Shown here piece after piece: positions 20,128-32,830 of a stretch of DNA of 64,000 nucleotides. The position numbers and the translations under genes were made by a program. The DNA is taken from positions 1 through 64,000 of the forward strand of contig CAXHUQ010000601.1 in the NCBI GenBank assembly GCA_964020085.1. Direction: 5' to 3'. Under the pieces are notes generated by a model that did no database searches, was not told the DNA's origin, and saw only the letters and a list, made by a program, of their open reading frames with translations. Each line of letters starts with the position of its first letter. The first letter of the stretch is position 1. Origin of the DNA: Micromussa lordhowensis. Taxonomy: Eukaryota; Cnidaria; Anthozoa; Scleractinia; Lobophylliidae.

Positions 20128-22755
20128 TTACGAGATGATGCGATTTGCGCCAGGGTGTTTTTGAAGCCCGTATAGTCGGCCTACTTTTTTGAGCATTTTC
20201 CCTTGGTTCCCCTTTGGCAAAATCTCAGAAAATGGCCGATTTAGGTCTCCTTGGCAAATTTGTCATAGCTCGGCTCTCCGGGCACTTATGGAGGCGCAGT
20301 TTGCAGCAAAATGTTTGTCTATGATTGCACTTCAAGTGCATGCTAATTAGGAGATGATGCGATTTGCGCCAGGGTGTTTTTGAAGCCCGTATAGTCGGCC
20401 TACTTTTTTGAGCATTTTCCCTTGGTCCCCCCTTGGCAAAATCTCAGAAAATGGCCGATTTAGGTCTCCTTGGCAAATTTGTCATAGCTCGGCTCTCCGG
20501 GCACTTATGGAGGCGCAGTTTGCAGCAAAATGTTCGTCTATGATTGCACTTCAAGTGCATACTAATTAGGAGATGATGCGATTTGCGCCAGGGTGTTTTA
20601 GAAGCCCGTATAGTCGGCCTACTTTTTTGAGCATTTTCCCTTGGTCCCCCCTTGGCAAAATCTCAGAAAATGGCCGATTTAGGTCTCCTTGGCAAATTTG
20701 TCATAGCTCGGCTCTCCGGGCACTTATGGAGGCGCAGTTTGCAGCAAAATGTTCGTCTATGATTGCACTTCAAGTGCATACTAATTAGGAGATGATGCGA
20801 TTTGCGCCAGGGTGTTTTTGAAGCCCGTATAGTCGGCCTACTTTTTTGAGCATTTTCCCTTGGTCCCCCCTTGGCAAAATCTCAGAAAATGGCCGATTTA
20901 GGTCTCCTTGGCAAATTTGTCATAGCTCGGCTCTCCGGGCACTTATGGAGGCGCAGTTTGCAGCAAAATGTTCGTCTATGATTGCACCTCAAGTGCATAC
21001 TAATTAGGAGTCAATGCGATATTCGCCAGGGTGTTTTAGAAGCCCGTATAGTCGGCCTACTTTTTTGAGCATTTTCCCTTGGTCCCCCCTTGGCAAAATC
21101 TCAGAAAATGGCCGATTTAGGTCTCCTTGGCAAATTTGTCATAGCTCGGCTCTCCGGGCACTTATGGAGGCGCAGTTTGCAGCAAAATGTTCGTCTATAA
21201 TTGCACTTCAAGTGCATACTAATTAGGAGATGATGCGATTTGCGCCAGGGTGTTTTAGAAGCCCGTATAGTCGGCCTACTTTTTTGAGCATTTTCCCTTG
21301 GTCCCCCCTTGGCAAAATCTCAGAAAATGGCCGATTTAGGTCTCCTTGGCAAATTTGTCATAGCTCGGCTCTCCGGGCACTTATGGAGGCGCAGTTTGCA
21401 GCAAAATGTTCGTCTATGATTGCACTTCAAGTGCATACTAATTACGAGATGATGCGATTTGCGCCAGGGTGTTTTTGGAGCCCGTATAGTCGGCCTACTT
21501 TTTTGAGCATTTTCCCTTGGTTCCCCTTTGGCAAAATCTCAGAAAATGGCCGATTTAGGTCTCCTTGGCAAATTTGTCATAGCTCGGCTCTCCGGGCACT
21601 TATGGAGGCGCAGTTTGCAGCAAAATGTTTGTCTATGATTGCACTTCAAGTGCATGCTAATTAGGAGATGATGCGATTTGCGCCAGGGTGTTTTTGAAGC
21701 CCGTATAGTCGGCCTACTTTTTTGAGCATTTTCCCTTGGTCCCCCCTTGGCAAAATCTCAGAAAATGGCCGATTTAGGTCTCCTTGGCAAATTTGTCATA
21801 GCTCGGCTCTCCGGGCACTTATGGAGGCGCAGTTTGCAGCAAAATGTTCGTCTATGATTGCACTTCAAGTGCATACTAATTAGGAGATGATGCGATTTGC
21901 GCCAGGGTGTTTTAGAAGCCCGTATAGTCGGCCTACTTTTTTGAGCATTTTCCCTTGGTCCCCCCTTGGCAAAATCTCAGAAAATGGCCGATTTAGGTCT
22001 CCTTGGCAAATTTGTCATAGCTCGGCTCTCCGGGCACTTATGGAGGCGCAGTTTGCAGCAAAATGTTCGTCTATGATTGCACTTCAAGTGCATACTAATT
22101 AGGAGATGATGCGATTTGCGCCAGGGTGTTTTTGAAGCCCGTATAGTCGGCCTACTTTTTTGAGCATTTTCCCTTGGTCCCCCCTTGGCAAAATCTCAGA
22201 AAATGGCCGATTTAGGTCTCCTTGGCAAATTTGTCATAGCTCGGCTCTCCGGGCACTTATGGAGGCGCAGTTTGCAGCAAAATGTTCGTCTATGATTGCA
22301 CCTCAAGTGCATACTAATTAGGAGTCAATGCGATATTCGCCAGGGTGTTTTAGAAGCCCGTATAGTCGGCCTACTTTTTTGAGCATTTTCCCTTGGTCCC
22401 CCCTTGGCAAAATCTCAGAAAATGGCCGATTTAGGTCTCCTTGGCAAATTTGTCATAGCTCGGCTCTCCGGGCACTTATGGAGGCGCAGTTTGCAGCAAA
22501 ATGTTCGTCTATAATTGCACTTCAAGTGCATACTAATTAGGAGATGATGCGATTTGCGCCAGGGTGTTTTAGAAGCCCGTATAGTCGGCCTACTTTTTTG
22601 AGCATTTTCCCTTGGTCCCCCCTTGGCAAAATCTCAGAAAATGGCCGATTTAGGTCTCCTTGGCAAATTTGTCATAGCTCGGCTCTCCGGGCACTTATGG
22701 AGGCGCAGTTTGCAGCAAAATGTTCGTCTATGATTGCACTTCAAGTGCATACTAA
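20128..22755 (+). repeat. Hexameric (1314-bp) higher-order repeat, two copies
   Basis: Copies are 20128-21441 and 21442-22755. The same rare variants appear exactly 1314 bp apart: TTACGAG at 20128 and 21442, TGTTTGTC with GCATGCTAATT near 20314 and 21628, GTTTTAGAAG near 20595 and 21909, GAGTCAATGCGATATTCG near 21009 and 22323, and CTATAATTGC near 21196 and 22510. I noticed only one difference between copies, near 21477. Confidence 0.88.
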
Positions 22756-24514
22756 TTAGGAGATGATGCGATTTGCGCCAGGGTGTTTTTGAAGCCCGTA
22801 TAGTCGGCCTACTTTTTTGAGCATTTTCCCTTGGTCCCCCCTTGGCAAAATCTCAGAAAATGGCCGATTTAGGTCTCCTTGGCAAATTTGTCATAGCTCG
22901 ACTCTCCGGGCACTTATGGAGGCGCAGTTTGCAGCAAAATGTTCGTCTATGATTGCACTTCAAGTGCATACTACTTAAGAGATGATGTGATTTGCGCCAG
23001 GGTGTTTTTGAAGCCCGTATAGTCGGCCTACTTTTTTGAGCATTTTCCCTTGGTCCCCCCTTGGCAAAATCTCAGAAAATGGCCGATTTAGGTCTCCTTG
23101 GAAAATTTGTCATAGCTCGGCTCTCCGGGCACTTATGGAGGCGCAGTTTGCAGCAAAATGTTCGTCTATGATTGCACCTCAAGTGCATACTAATTAGAAG
23201 ATGATGCGATTTTCGCCAGGGTGTTTTTCAAGCCCGTATAATCGGCCTACTTTTTTGAGCATTTTCCCTTGGTCCCCCCTTGGCAAAATCTCAGAAAATG
23301 GCCGATTTAGGTCTCCTTGGCAAATTTGTCATAGCTCGGCTCTCCGGGCACTTATGGAGGCGCAGTTTGCAGCAAAATGTTCGTCTATGATTGCACTTCA
23401 AGTGCATACTAATTAGGAGATGATGCAATTTGCGCCAGGGTGTTTTTGAAGCCCGTATAGTCGACCTACTTTTTTGAGCATTTTCCCTTGGTCCCCCCTT
23501 GGCAAAATCTCAGAAAATGGCCGATTTAGGTCTCCTTGGCAAATTTGTCATAGCTCGGCTCTCCGGGCACTTATGGAGGCGCAGTTTGCAGCAAAATGTT
23601 CGTCTATGATTGCACTTCAAGTGCATACTAATTAGGAGATGATGCGATTTGCGCCAGGGTGTTTTTCAAGCCCGTATAGTCGGCCTACTTTTTTGAGCAT
23701 TTTCCCTTGGTCCCCTCTTGGCAAAATCTCAGAAAATGGCCGATTTAGGTCTCCTTGGCAAATTTGTCATAGCTCGGTTCTCCGGGCACTTATGGAGGCG
23801 CAGTTTGCAGCAAAATGTTTGTCTATGATTGCACTTCAAGTGCATACTAATTAGGAGATGATGCGATTTGCGTCAGGGTGTTTTTGAAGCCCGTATAGTC
23901 GGCCTACTTTTTTGAGCATTTTCCCTTGGTTCCCGCTTGGCAAAATCTCAGAAAATGGCCGATTTAGGTCTCCTTGGCAAATTTGTCATAGCTCGGCTCT
24001 CCGGGCACTTATGGAGGCGCAGTTTGCAGCAAAATGTTCGTCTATGATTGCACTTCAAGTGCATACTACTTAAGAGATGATGTGATTTGCGCCAGGGTAT
24101 TTTTGAAGCCCGTATAGTCGGCCTACTTTTTTGAGCATTTTCCCTTGGTCCCCCCTTGGCAAAATCTCAGAAAATGGCCGATTTAGGTCTCCTTGGCAAA
24201 TTTGTCATAGCTCGGCTCTCCGGGCACTTATGGAGGCGCAGTTTGCAGCAAAATGTTCGTCTATGATTGCACCTCAAGTGCATACTAATTAGGAGATAAT
24301 GCGATTTTCGCCAGGGTGTTTTTGAAGCCCGTATAGTCGGCCTACTTTTTTGAGCATTTTCCCTTGGTCCCCCCTTGGCAAAATCTCAGAAAATGGCCGA
24401 TTTAGGTCTCCTTGGCAAATTTGTCATAGCTCGGCTCTCCGGGCACTTATGGAGGCGCAGTTTGCAGCAAAATGTTCGTCTATGATTGCACTTCAAGTGC
24501 ATACTAATTAGGAG

Positions 24515-26266
24515 ATGATGCGATTTGCGCCAGGGTGTTTTTCAAGCCCGTATAGTCGGCCTACTTTTTTGAGCATTTTCCCTTGGTCCCCCCTTGGCAA
24601 AATCTCAGAAAATGGCCGATTTAGGTCTCCTTGGCAAATTTGTCATAGCTCGGCTCTCCGGGCACTTATGGAGGCGCAGTTTGCAGCAAAATGTTCGTCT
24701 ATGATTGCACTTCAAGTGCATACTAATTAGGAGATGATGCAATTTGCGCCAGGGTGTTTTTGAAGCCCGTATAGTCGGCCTACTTTTTTGAGCATTTTCC
24801 CTTGGTCCCCCCTTGGCAAAATCTCAGAAAATGGCCGATTTAGGTCTCCTTGGCAAATTTGTCATAGCTCGGCTCTCCGGGCACTTATGGAGGCGCAGTT
24901 TGCAGCAAAATGTTCGTCTATGATTGCACTTCAAGCGCATACTAATTAGGAGATGATGCGATTTGCGCCAGGGTGTTTTTCAAGCCCGTATAATCGGCCT
25001 ACTTTTTTGAGCATTTTCCCTTGGTCCCCCCTTGGCAAAATCTCAGAAAATGGCCGATTTAGGTCTCCTTGGCAAATTTGTCATAGCTCGGCTCTCCGGG
25101 CACTTATGGAGGCGCAGTTTGCAGCAAAATGTTCGTCTATGATTGCACTTCAAGTGCATACTAATTAGGAGATGATGCAATTTGCGCCAGGGTGTTTTTG
25201 AAGCCCGTATAGTCGACCTACTTTTTTGAGCATTTTCCCTTGGTCCCCCCTTGGCAAAATCTCAGAAAATGGCCGATTTAGGTCTCCTTGGCAAATTTGT
25301 CATAGCTCGGCTCTCCGGGCACTTATGGAGGCGCAGTTTGCAGCAAAATGTTCGTCTATGATTGCACTTCAAGTGCATACTAATTAGGAGATGATGCGAT
25401 TTGCGCCAGGGTGTTTTTCAAGCCCGTATAGTCGGCCTACTTTTTTGAGCATTTTCCCTTGGTCCCCCCTTGGCAAAATCTCAGAAAATGGCCGATTTAG
25501 GTCTCCTTGGCAAATTTGTCATAGCTCGGCTCTCCGGGCACTTATGGAGGCGCAGTTTGCAGCAAAATGTTCGTCTATGATTGCACTTCAAGTGCATACT
25601 AATTAGGAGATGATGCAATTTGCGCTAGGGTGTTTTTGAAGCCCGTATAGTCGGCCTACTTTTTTGAGCATTTTCCCTTGGTCCCCCCTTGGCAAAATCT
25701 CAGAAAATGGCCGATTTAGGTCTCCTTGGCAAATTTGTCATAGCTCGGCTCTCCGGGCACTTATGGAGGCGCAGTTTGCAGCAAAATGTTCGTCTATGAT
25801 TGCACTTCAAGTGCATACTAATTAGGAGATGATGCGATTTGCGCCAGGGTGTTTTTGAAGCCCGTATAGTCGGCCTACTTTTTTGAGCATTTTCCCTTGG
25901 TCCCCCCTTGGCAAAATCTCAGAAAATGGCCGATTTAGGTCTCCTTGGCAAATTTGTCATAGCTCGGCTCTCCGGGCACTTATGGAGGCGCAGTTTGCAG
26001 CAAAATGTTCGTCTATGATTGCACTTCAAGTGCATACTAATTAGGAGATGATGCAATTTGCGCCAGGGTGTTTTTGAAGCCCGTATAGTCGGCCTACTTT
26101 TTTGAGCATTTTCCCTTGGTCCCCCCTTGGCAAAATCTCAGAAAATGGCCGATTTAGGTCTCCTTGGCAAATTTGTCATAGCTCGGCTCTCCGGGCACTT
26201 ATGGAGGCGCAGTTTGCAGCAAAACGTTCGTCTATGATTGCACTTCAAGTGCATACTAATGAGGAG
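24515..26266 (+). repeat. Dimeric (438-bp) higher-order block, copy 2
   Basis: Monomers with TTTTTCAAGCCC start at 24515, 24953 and 25391. They alternate with GCAATTTGCGC monomers at 24734, 25172 and 25610. The pattern matches the dimeric block at 17727-18600 at a shift of 6788 bp (31 monomers minus one base), including the GTCGACC variant at 18426 and 25214. Confidence 0.8.
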
Positions 26267-29200
26267 ATGATGCGATTTGCGCCAGGGTGTTTTTCAAGCC
26301 CGTATAGTCGGCCTACTTTTTTGAGCATTTTCCTTTGGTTCCCCCTTGGCAAAATCTCAGAAAATGGCCGATTTAGGTCTCCTTGGCAAATTTGTCATAG
26401 CTCGGCTCTCCGGGCACTTATGGAGGCGCAGTTTGCAGCAAAATGTTCGTCTATGATTGCACTTCAAGTGCATACTAATTAGGAGATGATGCGATTTGCG
26501 CCAGGGTGTTTTTGAAGCCCGTATAGTCGGCCTACTTTTTTGAGCATTTTCCCTTGGTCCCCCCTTGGCAAAATCTCAGAAAATGGCCGATTTAGGTCTC
26601 CTTGGCAAATTTGTCATAGCTCGGCTCTCCGGGCACTTATGGAGGCGCAGTTTGCAGCAAAATGTTCGTCTATGATTGCACTTCTAGTGCATACTAATTA
26701 GGAGATGATGCAATTTGCGCCAGGGTGTTTTTGAAGCCCGTATAGTCGGCCTACTTTTTTGAGCATTTTCCCTTGGTCCCCCCTTGGCAAAATCTCAGAA
26801 AATGGCCGATTTAGGTCTCCTTGGCAAATTTGTCATAGCTCGGCTCTCCGGGCACTTATGGAGGCGCAGTTTGCAGCAAAACGTTCGTCTATGATTGCAC
26901 TTCAAGTGCATACTAATGAGGAGATGATGCGATTTGCGCCAGGGTGTTTTTCAAGCCCGTATAGTCGGCCTACTTTTTTGAGCATTTTCCCTTGGTTCCC
27001 CCTTGGCAAAATCTCAGAAAATGGCCGATTTAGGTCTCCTTGGCAAATTTGTCATAGCTCGGCTCTCCGGGCACTTATGGAGGCGCAGTTTGCAGCAAAA
27101 TGTTCGTCTATGATTGCACTTCAAGTGCATACTAATTAGGAGATGATGCGATTTGCGCCAGGGTGGTTTGAAGCCCGTATAGTCGGCCTACTTTTTTGAG
27201 CATTTTCCCTTGGTCCCCCCTTGGCAAAATCTCAGAAAATGGCCGATTTAGGTCTCCTTGGCAAATTTGTCATAGCTCGGCTCTCCGGGCACTTATGGAG
27301 GCGCAGTTTGCAGCAAAATGTTCGTCTATGATTGCACTTCAAGTGCATACTACTTAAGAGATGATGTGATTTGCGCCAGGGTGTTTTTCAAGCCCGTATA
27401 GTCGGCCTACTTTTTTGAGCATTTTCCCTTGGTCCCCCCTTGGCAAAATCTCAGAAAATGGCCGATTTAGGTCTCCTTGGCAAATTTGTCATAGCTCGGC
27501 TCTCCGGGCACTTATGGAGGCGCAGTTTGCAGCAAAATGTTCGTCTATGATTGCACCTTAAGTGCATACCAATTAGGAGATAATGCGATTTTCGACAGGG
27601 TGTTTTTGAAGCCCGTATAGTCGGCCTACTTTTTTGAGCATTTTCCCTTGGTCCCCCCTTGGCAAAATCTCAGAAAATGGCCGATTTAGGTCTCCTTGGC
27701 AAATTTGTCATAGCTCGGCTCTCCGGGCACTTATGGAGGCGCAGTTTGCAGCAAAATGTTCGTCTATGATTGCACTTCAAGTGCATACTAATTACGAGAT
27801 GATGCGATTTGCGCCAGGGTGTTTTTGAAGCCCGTATAGTCGGCCTACTTTTTTGAGCATTTTCCCTTGGTTCCCCTTTGGCAAAATCTCAGAAAATGGC
27901 CGATTTAGGTCTCCTTGGCAAATTTGTCATAGCTCGGCTCTCCGGGCACTTATGGAGGCGCAGTTTGCAGCAAAATGTTCGTCTATGATTGCACTTCAAG
28001 TGCATACTAATTAGGAGATGATGCGATTTGCGCCAGGGTGTTTTTGAAGCCCGTATAGTCGGCCTACTTTTTTGAGCATTTTCCCTTGGTCCCCCCTTGG
28101 CAAAATCTCAGAAAATGGCCGATTTAGGTCTCCTTGGCAAATTTGTCATAGCTCGGCTCTCCGGGCACTTATGGAGGCGCAGTTTGCAGCAAAATGTTCG
28201 TCTATGATTGCACTTCAAGTGCATACTAATTAAAAGATGATGCGATTTGCGCCAGGGTGTTTTAGAAGCCCGTATAGTCGGCCTACTTTTTTGAGCATTT
28301 TCCCTTGGTCCCCCCTTGGCAAAATCTCAGAAAATGGCCGATTTAGGTCTCCTTGGCAAATTTGTCATAGCTCGGCTCTCCGGGCACTTATGGAGGCGCA
28401 GTTTGCAGCAAAACGTTCGTCTATGATTGCACTTCAAGTGCATACTAATGAGGAGATGATGCGATTTGCGCCAGGGTGTTTTTCAAGCCCGTATAGTCGG
28501 CCTACTTTTTTGAGCATTTTCCTTTGGTTCCCCCTTGGCAAAATCTCAGAAAATGGCCGATTTAGGTCTCCTTGGCAAATTTGTCATAGCTCGGCTCTCC
28601 GGGCACTTATGGAGGCGCAGTTTGCAGCAAAATGTTCGTCTATGATTGCACTTCAAGTGCATACTAATTAGGAGATGATGCGATTTGCGCCAGGGTGTTT
28701 TTGAAGCCCGTATAGTCGGCCTACTTTTTTGAGCATTTTCCCTTGGTCCCCCCTTGGCAAAATCTCAGAAAATGGCCGATTTAGGTCTCCTTGGCAAATT
28801 TGTCATAGCTCGGCTCTCCGGGCACTTATGGAGGCGCAGTTTGCAGCAAAATGTTCGTCTATGATTGCACTTCAAGTGCATACTAATTAGGAGATGATGC
28901 GATTTGCGCCAGGGTGTTTTAGAAGCCCGTATAGTCGGCCTACTTTTTTGAGCATTTTCCCTTGGTCCCCCCTTGGCAAAATCTCAGAAAATGGCCGATT
29001 TAGGTCTCCTTGGCAAATTTGTCATAGCTCGGCTCTCCGGGCACTTATGGAGGCGCAGTTTGCAGCAAAACGTTCGTCTATGATTGCACTTTAAGTGCAT
29101 ACTAATGAGGAGATGATGCGATTTGCGCCAGGGTGTTTTTCAAGCCCGTATAGTCGGCCTACTTTTTTGAGCATTTTCCTTTGGTTCCCCCTTGGCAAAA

Positions 29201-31074
29201 TCTCAGAAAATGGCCGATTTAGGTCTCCTTGGCAAATTTGTCATAGCTCGGCTCTCCGGGCACTTATGGAGGCGCAGTTTGCAGCAAAATGTTCGTCTAT
29301 GATTGCACTTCAAGTGCATACTAATTAGGAGATGATGCGATTTGCGCCAGGGTGTTTTTGAAGCCCGTATAGTCGGCCTACTTTTTTGAGCATTTTCCCT
29401 TGGTCCCCCCTTGGCAAAATCTCAGAAAATGGCCGATTTAGGTCTCCTTGGCAAATTTGTCATAGCTCGGCTCTCCGGGCACTTATGGAGGCGCAGTTTG
29501 CAGCAAAATGTTCGTCTATGATTGCACTTCAAGTGCATACTAATTAGGAGATGATGCAATTTGCGCCAGGGTGTTTTTGAAGCCCGTATAGTCGGCCTAC
29601 TTTTTTGAGCATTTTCCCTTGGTCCCCCCTTGGCAAAATCTCAGAAAATGGCCGATTTAGGTCTCCTTGGCAAATTTGTCATAGCTCGGCTCTCCGGGCA
29701 CTTATGGAGGCGCAGTTTGCAGCAAAACGTTCGTCTATGATTGCACTTCAAGTCCATACTAATGAGGAGATGATGCGATTTGCGCCAGGGTGTTTTTCAA
29801 GCCCGTATAGTCGGCCTACTTTTTTGAGCATTTTCCCTTGGTTCCCCCTTGGCAAAATCTCAGAAAATGGCCGATTTAGGTCTCCTTGGCAAATTTGTCA
29901 TAGCTCGGCTCTCCGGGCACTTATGGAGGCGCAGTTTGCAGCAAAATGTTCGTCTATGATTGCACTTCAAGTGCATACTAATTAGGAGATGATGCGATTT
30001 GCGCCAGGGTGGTTTGAAGCCCGTATAGTCGGCCTACTTTTTTGAGCATTTTCCCTTGGTCCCCCCTTGGCAAAATCTCAGAAAATGGCCGATTTAGGTC
30101 TCCTTGGCAAATTTGTCATAGCTCGGCTCTCCGGGCACTTATGGAGGCGCAGTTTGCAGCAAAATGTTCGTCTATGATTGCACTTCAAGTGCATACTACT
30201 TAAGAGATGATGTGATTTGCGCCAGGGTGTTTTTCAAGCCCGTATAGTCGGCCTACTTTTTTGAGCATTTTCCCTTGGTCCCCCCTTGGCAAAATCTCAG
30301 AAAATGGCCGATTTAGGTCTCCTTGGCAAATTTGTCATAGCTCGGCTCTCCGGGCACTTATGGAGGCGCAGTTTGCAGCAAAATGTTCGTCTATGATTGC
30401 ACCTTAAGTGCATACCAATTAGGAGATAATGCGATTTTCGACAGGGTGTTTTTGAAGCCCGTATAGTCGGCCTACTTTTTTGAGCATTTTCCCTTGGTCC
30501 CCCCTTGGCAAAATCTCAGAAAATGGCCGATTTAGGTCTCCTTGGCAAATTTGTCATAGCTCGGCTCTCCGGGCACTTATGGAGGCGCAGTTTGCAGCAA
30601 AATGTTCGTCTATGATTGCACTTCAAGTGCATACTAATTACGAGATGATGCGATTTGCGCCAGGGTGTTTTTGAAGCCCGTATAGTCGGCCTACTTTTTT
30701 GAGCATTTTCCCTTGGTTCCCCTTTGGCAAAATCTCAGAAAATGGCCGATTTAGGTCTCCTTGGCAAATTTGTCATAGCTCGGCTCTCCGGGCACTTATG
30801 GAGGCGCAGTTTGCAGCAAAATGTTCGTCTATGATTGCACTTCAAGTGCATACTAATTAGGAGATGATGCGATTTGCGCCAGGGTGTTTTTGAAGCCCGT
30901 ATAGTCGGCCTACTTTTTTGAGCATTTTCCCTTGGTCCCCCCTTGGCAAAATCTCAGAAAATGGCCGATTTAGGTCTCCTTGGCAAATTTGTCATAGCTC
31001 GGCTCTCCGGGCACTTATGGAGGCGCAGTTTGCAGCAAAATGTTCGTCTATGATTGCACTTCAAGTGCATACTA
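26258..31074 (+). repeat. 13-monomer (2846-bp) tandem segmental duplication
   Basis: Copies are about 26258-28228 and 29104-31074, offset 2846 bp (13 monomers minus one base). Shared rare variants include AATGAGG (26258/29104 and 26915/29761), the one-base-shorter GGGTGGTTTG (27161/30007), TTCGACAGGG (about 27592/30438) and TTACGAG (about 27793/30639). Differences I saw are few, for example CTTCTAG near 26683 in copy 1 only and AGTCCATAC near 29752 in copy 2 only. Identity ends where 28230 reads AATTAAAAG and 31076 reads AATTAGGAG. Confidence 0.85.
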
Positions 31075-32830
31075 ATTAGGAGATGATGCGATTTGCGCCA
31101 GGGTGTTTTAGAAGCCCGTATAGTCGGCCTACTTTTTTGAGCATTTTCCCTTGGTCCCCTCTTGGCAAAATCTCAGAAAATGGCCGATTTAGGTCTCCTT
31201 GGCAAATTTGTCATAGCTCGGCTCTCCGGGCACTTATGGAGGCGCAGTTTGCAGCAAAATGTTCGTCTATGATTGCACTTCAAGTGCATACTAATTAGGA
31301 GATGATGCGATTTGCGCCAGGGTGTTTTTGAAGCCCGTATAGTCGGCCTACTTTTTTGAGCATTTTCCCTTGGTCCCCCCTTGGCAAAATCTCAGAAAAT
31401 GGCCGATTTAGGTCTCCTTGGCAAATTTGTCATAGCTCGGCTCTCCGGGCACTTATGGAGGCGCAGTTTGCAGCAAAATGTTCGTCTATGATTGCACCTC
31501 AAGTGCATACTAATTAGGAGTCAATGCGATTTTCGCCAGGGTGTTTTTGAAGCCCGTATAGTCGGCCTACTTTTTTGAGCATTTTCCCTTGGTCCCCCCT
31601 TGGCAAAATCTCAGAAAATGGCCGATTTAGGTCTCCTTGGCAAATTTGTCATAGCTCGGCTCTCCGGGCACTTATGGAGGCGCAGTTTGCAGCAAAATGT
31701 TCCTCTATGATTGCACCTCAAGTGCATACTAATTAGGAGATAATGCGATTTTCGCCAGGGTGTTTTTGAAGCCCGTATAGTCGGCCTACTTTTTTGAGCA
31801 TTTTCCCTTGGTCCCCCCTTGGCAAAATCTCAGAAAATGGCCGATTTAGGACTCCTTGGCAAATTTGTCATAGCTCGGCTCTCCGGGCACTTATGGAGGC
31901 GCAGTTTGCAGCAAAATGTTCGTCTATGATTGCACTTCAAGTGCATACTAATTAGGAGATGATGCGATTTGCGCCAGGTTGTTTTTGAAGCCCGTATAGT
32001 CGGCCTACTTTTTTGAGCATTTTCCCTTGGTCCCCCCTTGGCAAAATCTCAGAAAATGGCCGATTTAGGTCTCCTTGGCAAATTTGTCATAGCTCGGCTC
32101 TCCGGGCACTTATGGAGGCGCAGTTTGCAGCAAAATGTTCGTCTATGATTGCACTTCAAGTGCATACTAATTAGGAGATGATGCAATTTGCGCCAGGGTG
32201 TTTTTGAAGCCCGTATAGTCGGCCTACTTTTTTAAACATTTTCCCTTGTTCCCCCCTTGGCAAAATCTCAGAAAATGGCCGATTTAGGTCTCCTTGGCAA
32301 ATTTGTCATAGCTCGGCTCTCCGGGCACTTATGGAGGCGCAGTTTGCAGCAAAATGTTCGTCTATGATTGCACTTCAAGTGCATACTAATTAGGAGATGA
32401 TGCGATTTGCGCCAGGGTGTTTTTGAAGCCCGTATAGTCGGCCTACTTTTTTGAGCATTTTCCCTTGGTTCCCCCTTGGCAAAATCTCAGAAAATGGCCG
32501 ATTTAGGTCTCCTTGGCAAATTTGTCATAGCTCGGCTCTCCGGGCACGTATGGAGGCGCAGTTTGCAGCAAAATGTTCGTCTATGATTGCACTTCAAGTG
32601 CATACTAATTAGGAGATGATGCGATTTGCGCCAGGGTGTTTTTGAAGCCCGTATAGTCGGCCTACTTTTCTGAGCATTTTCCCTTGGTCCCCCCTTGGCA
32701 AAATCTCAGAAAATGGCCGATTTAGGTCTCCTTGGCAAATTTGTCATAGCTCGGCTCTCCGGGCACTTATGGAGGCGCAGTTTGCAGCAAAATGTTCGTC
32801 TATGATTGCACTTCAAGTACATACTAATTA

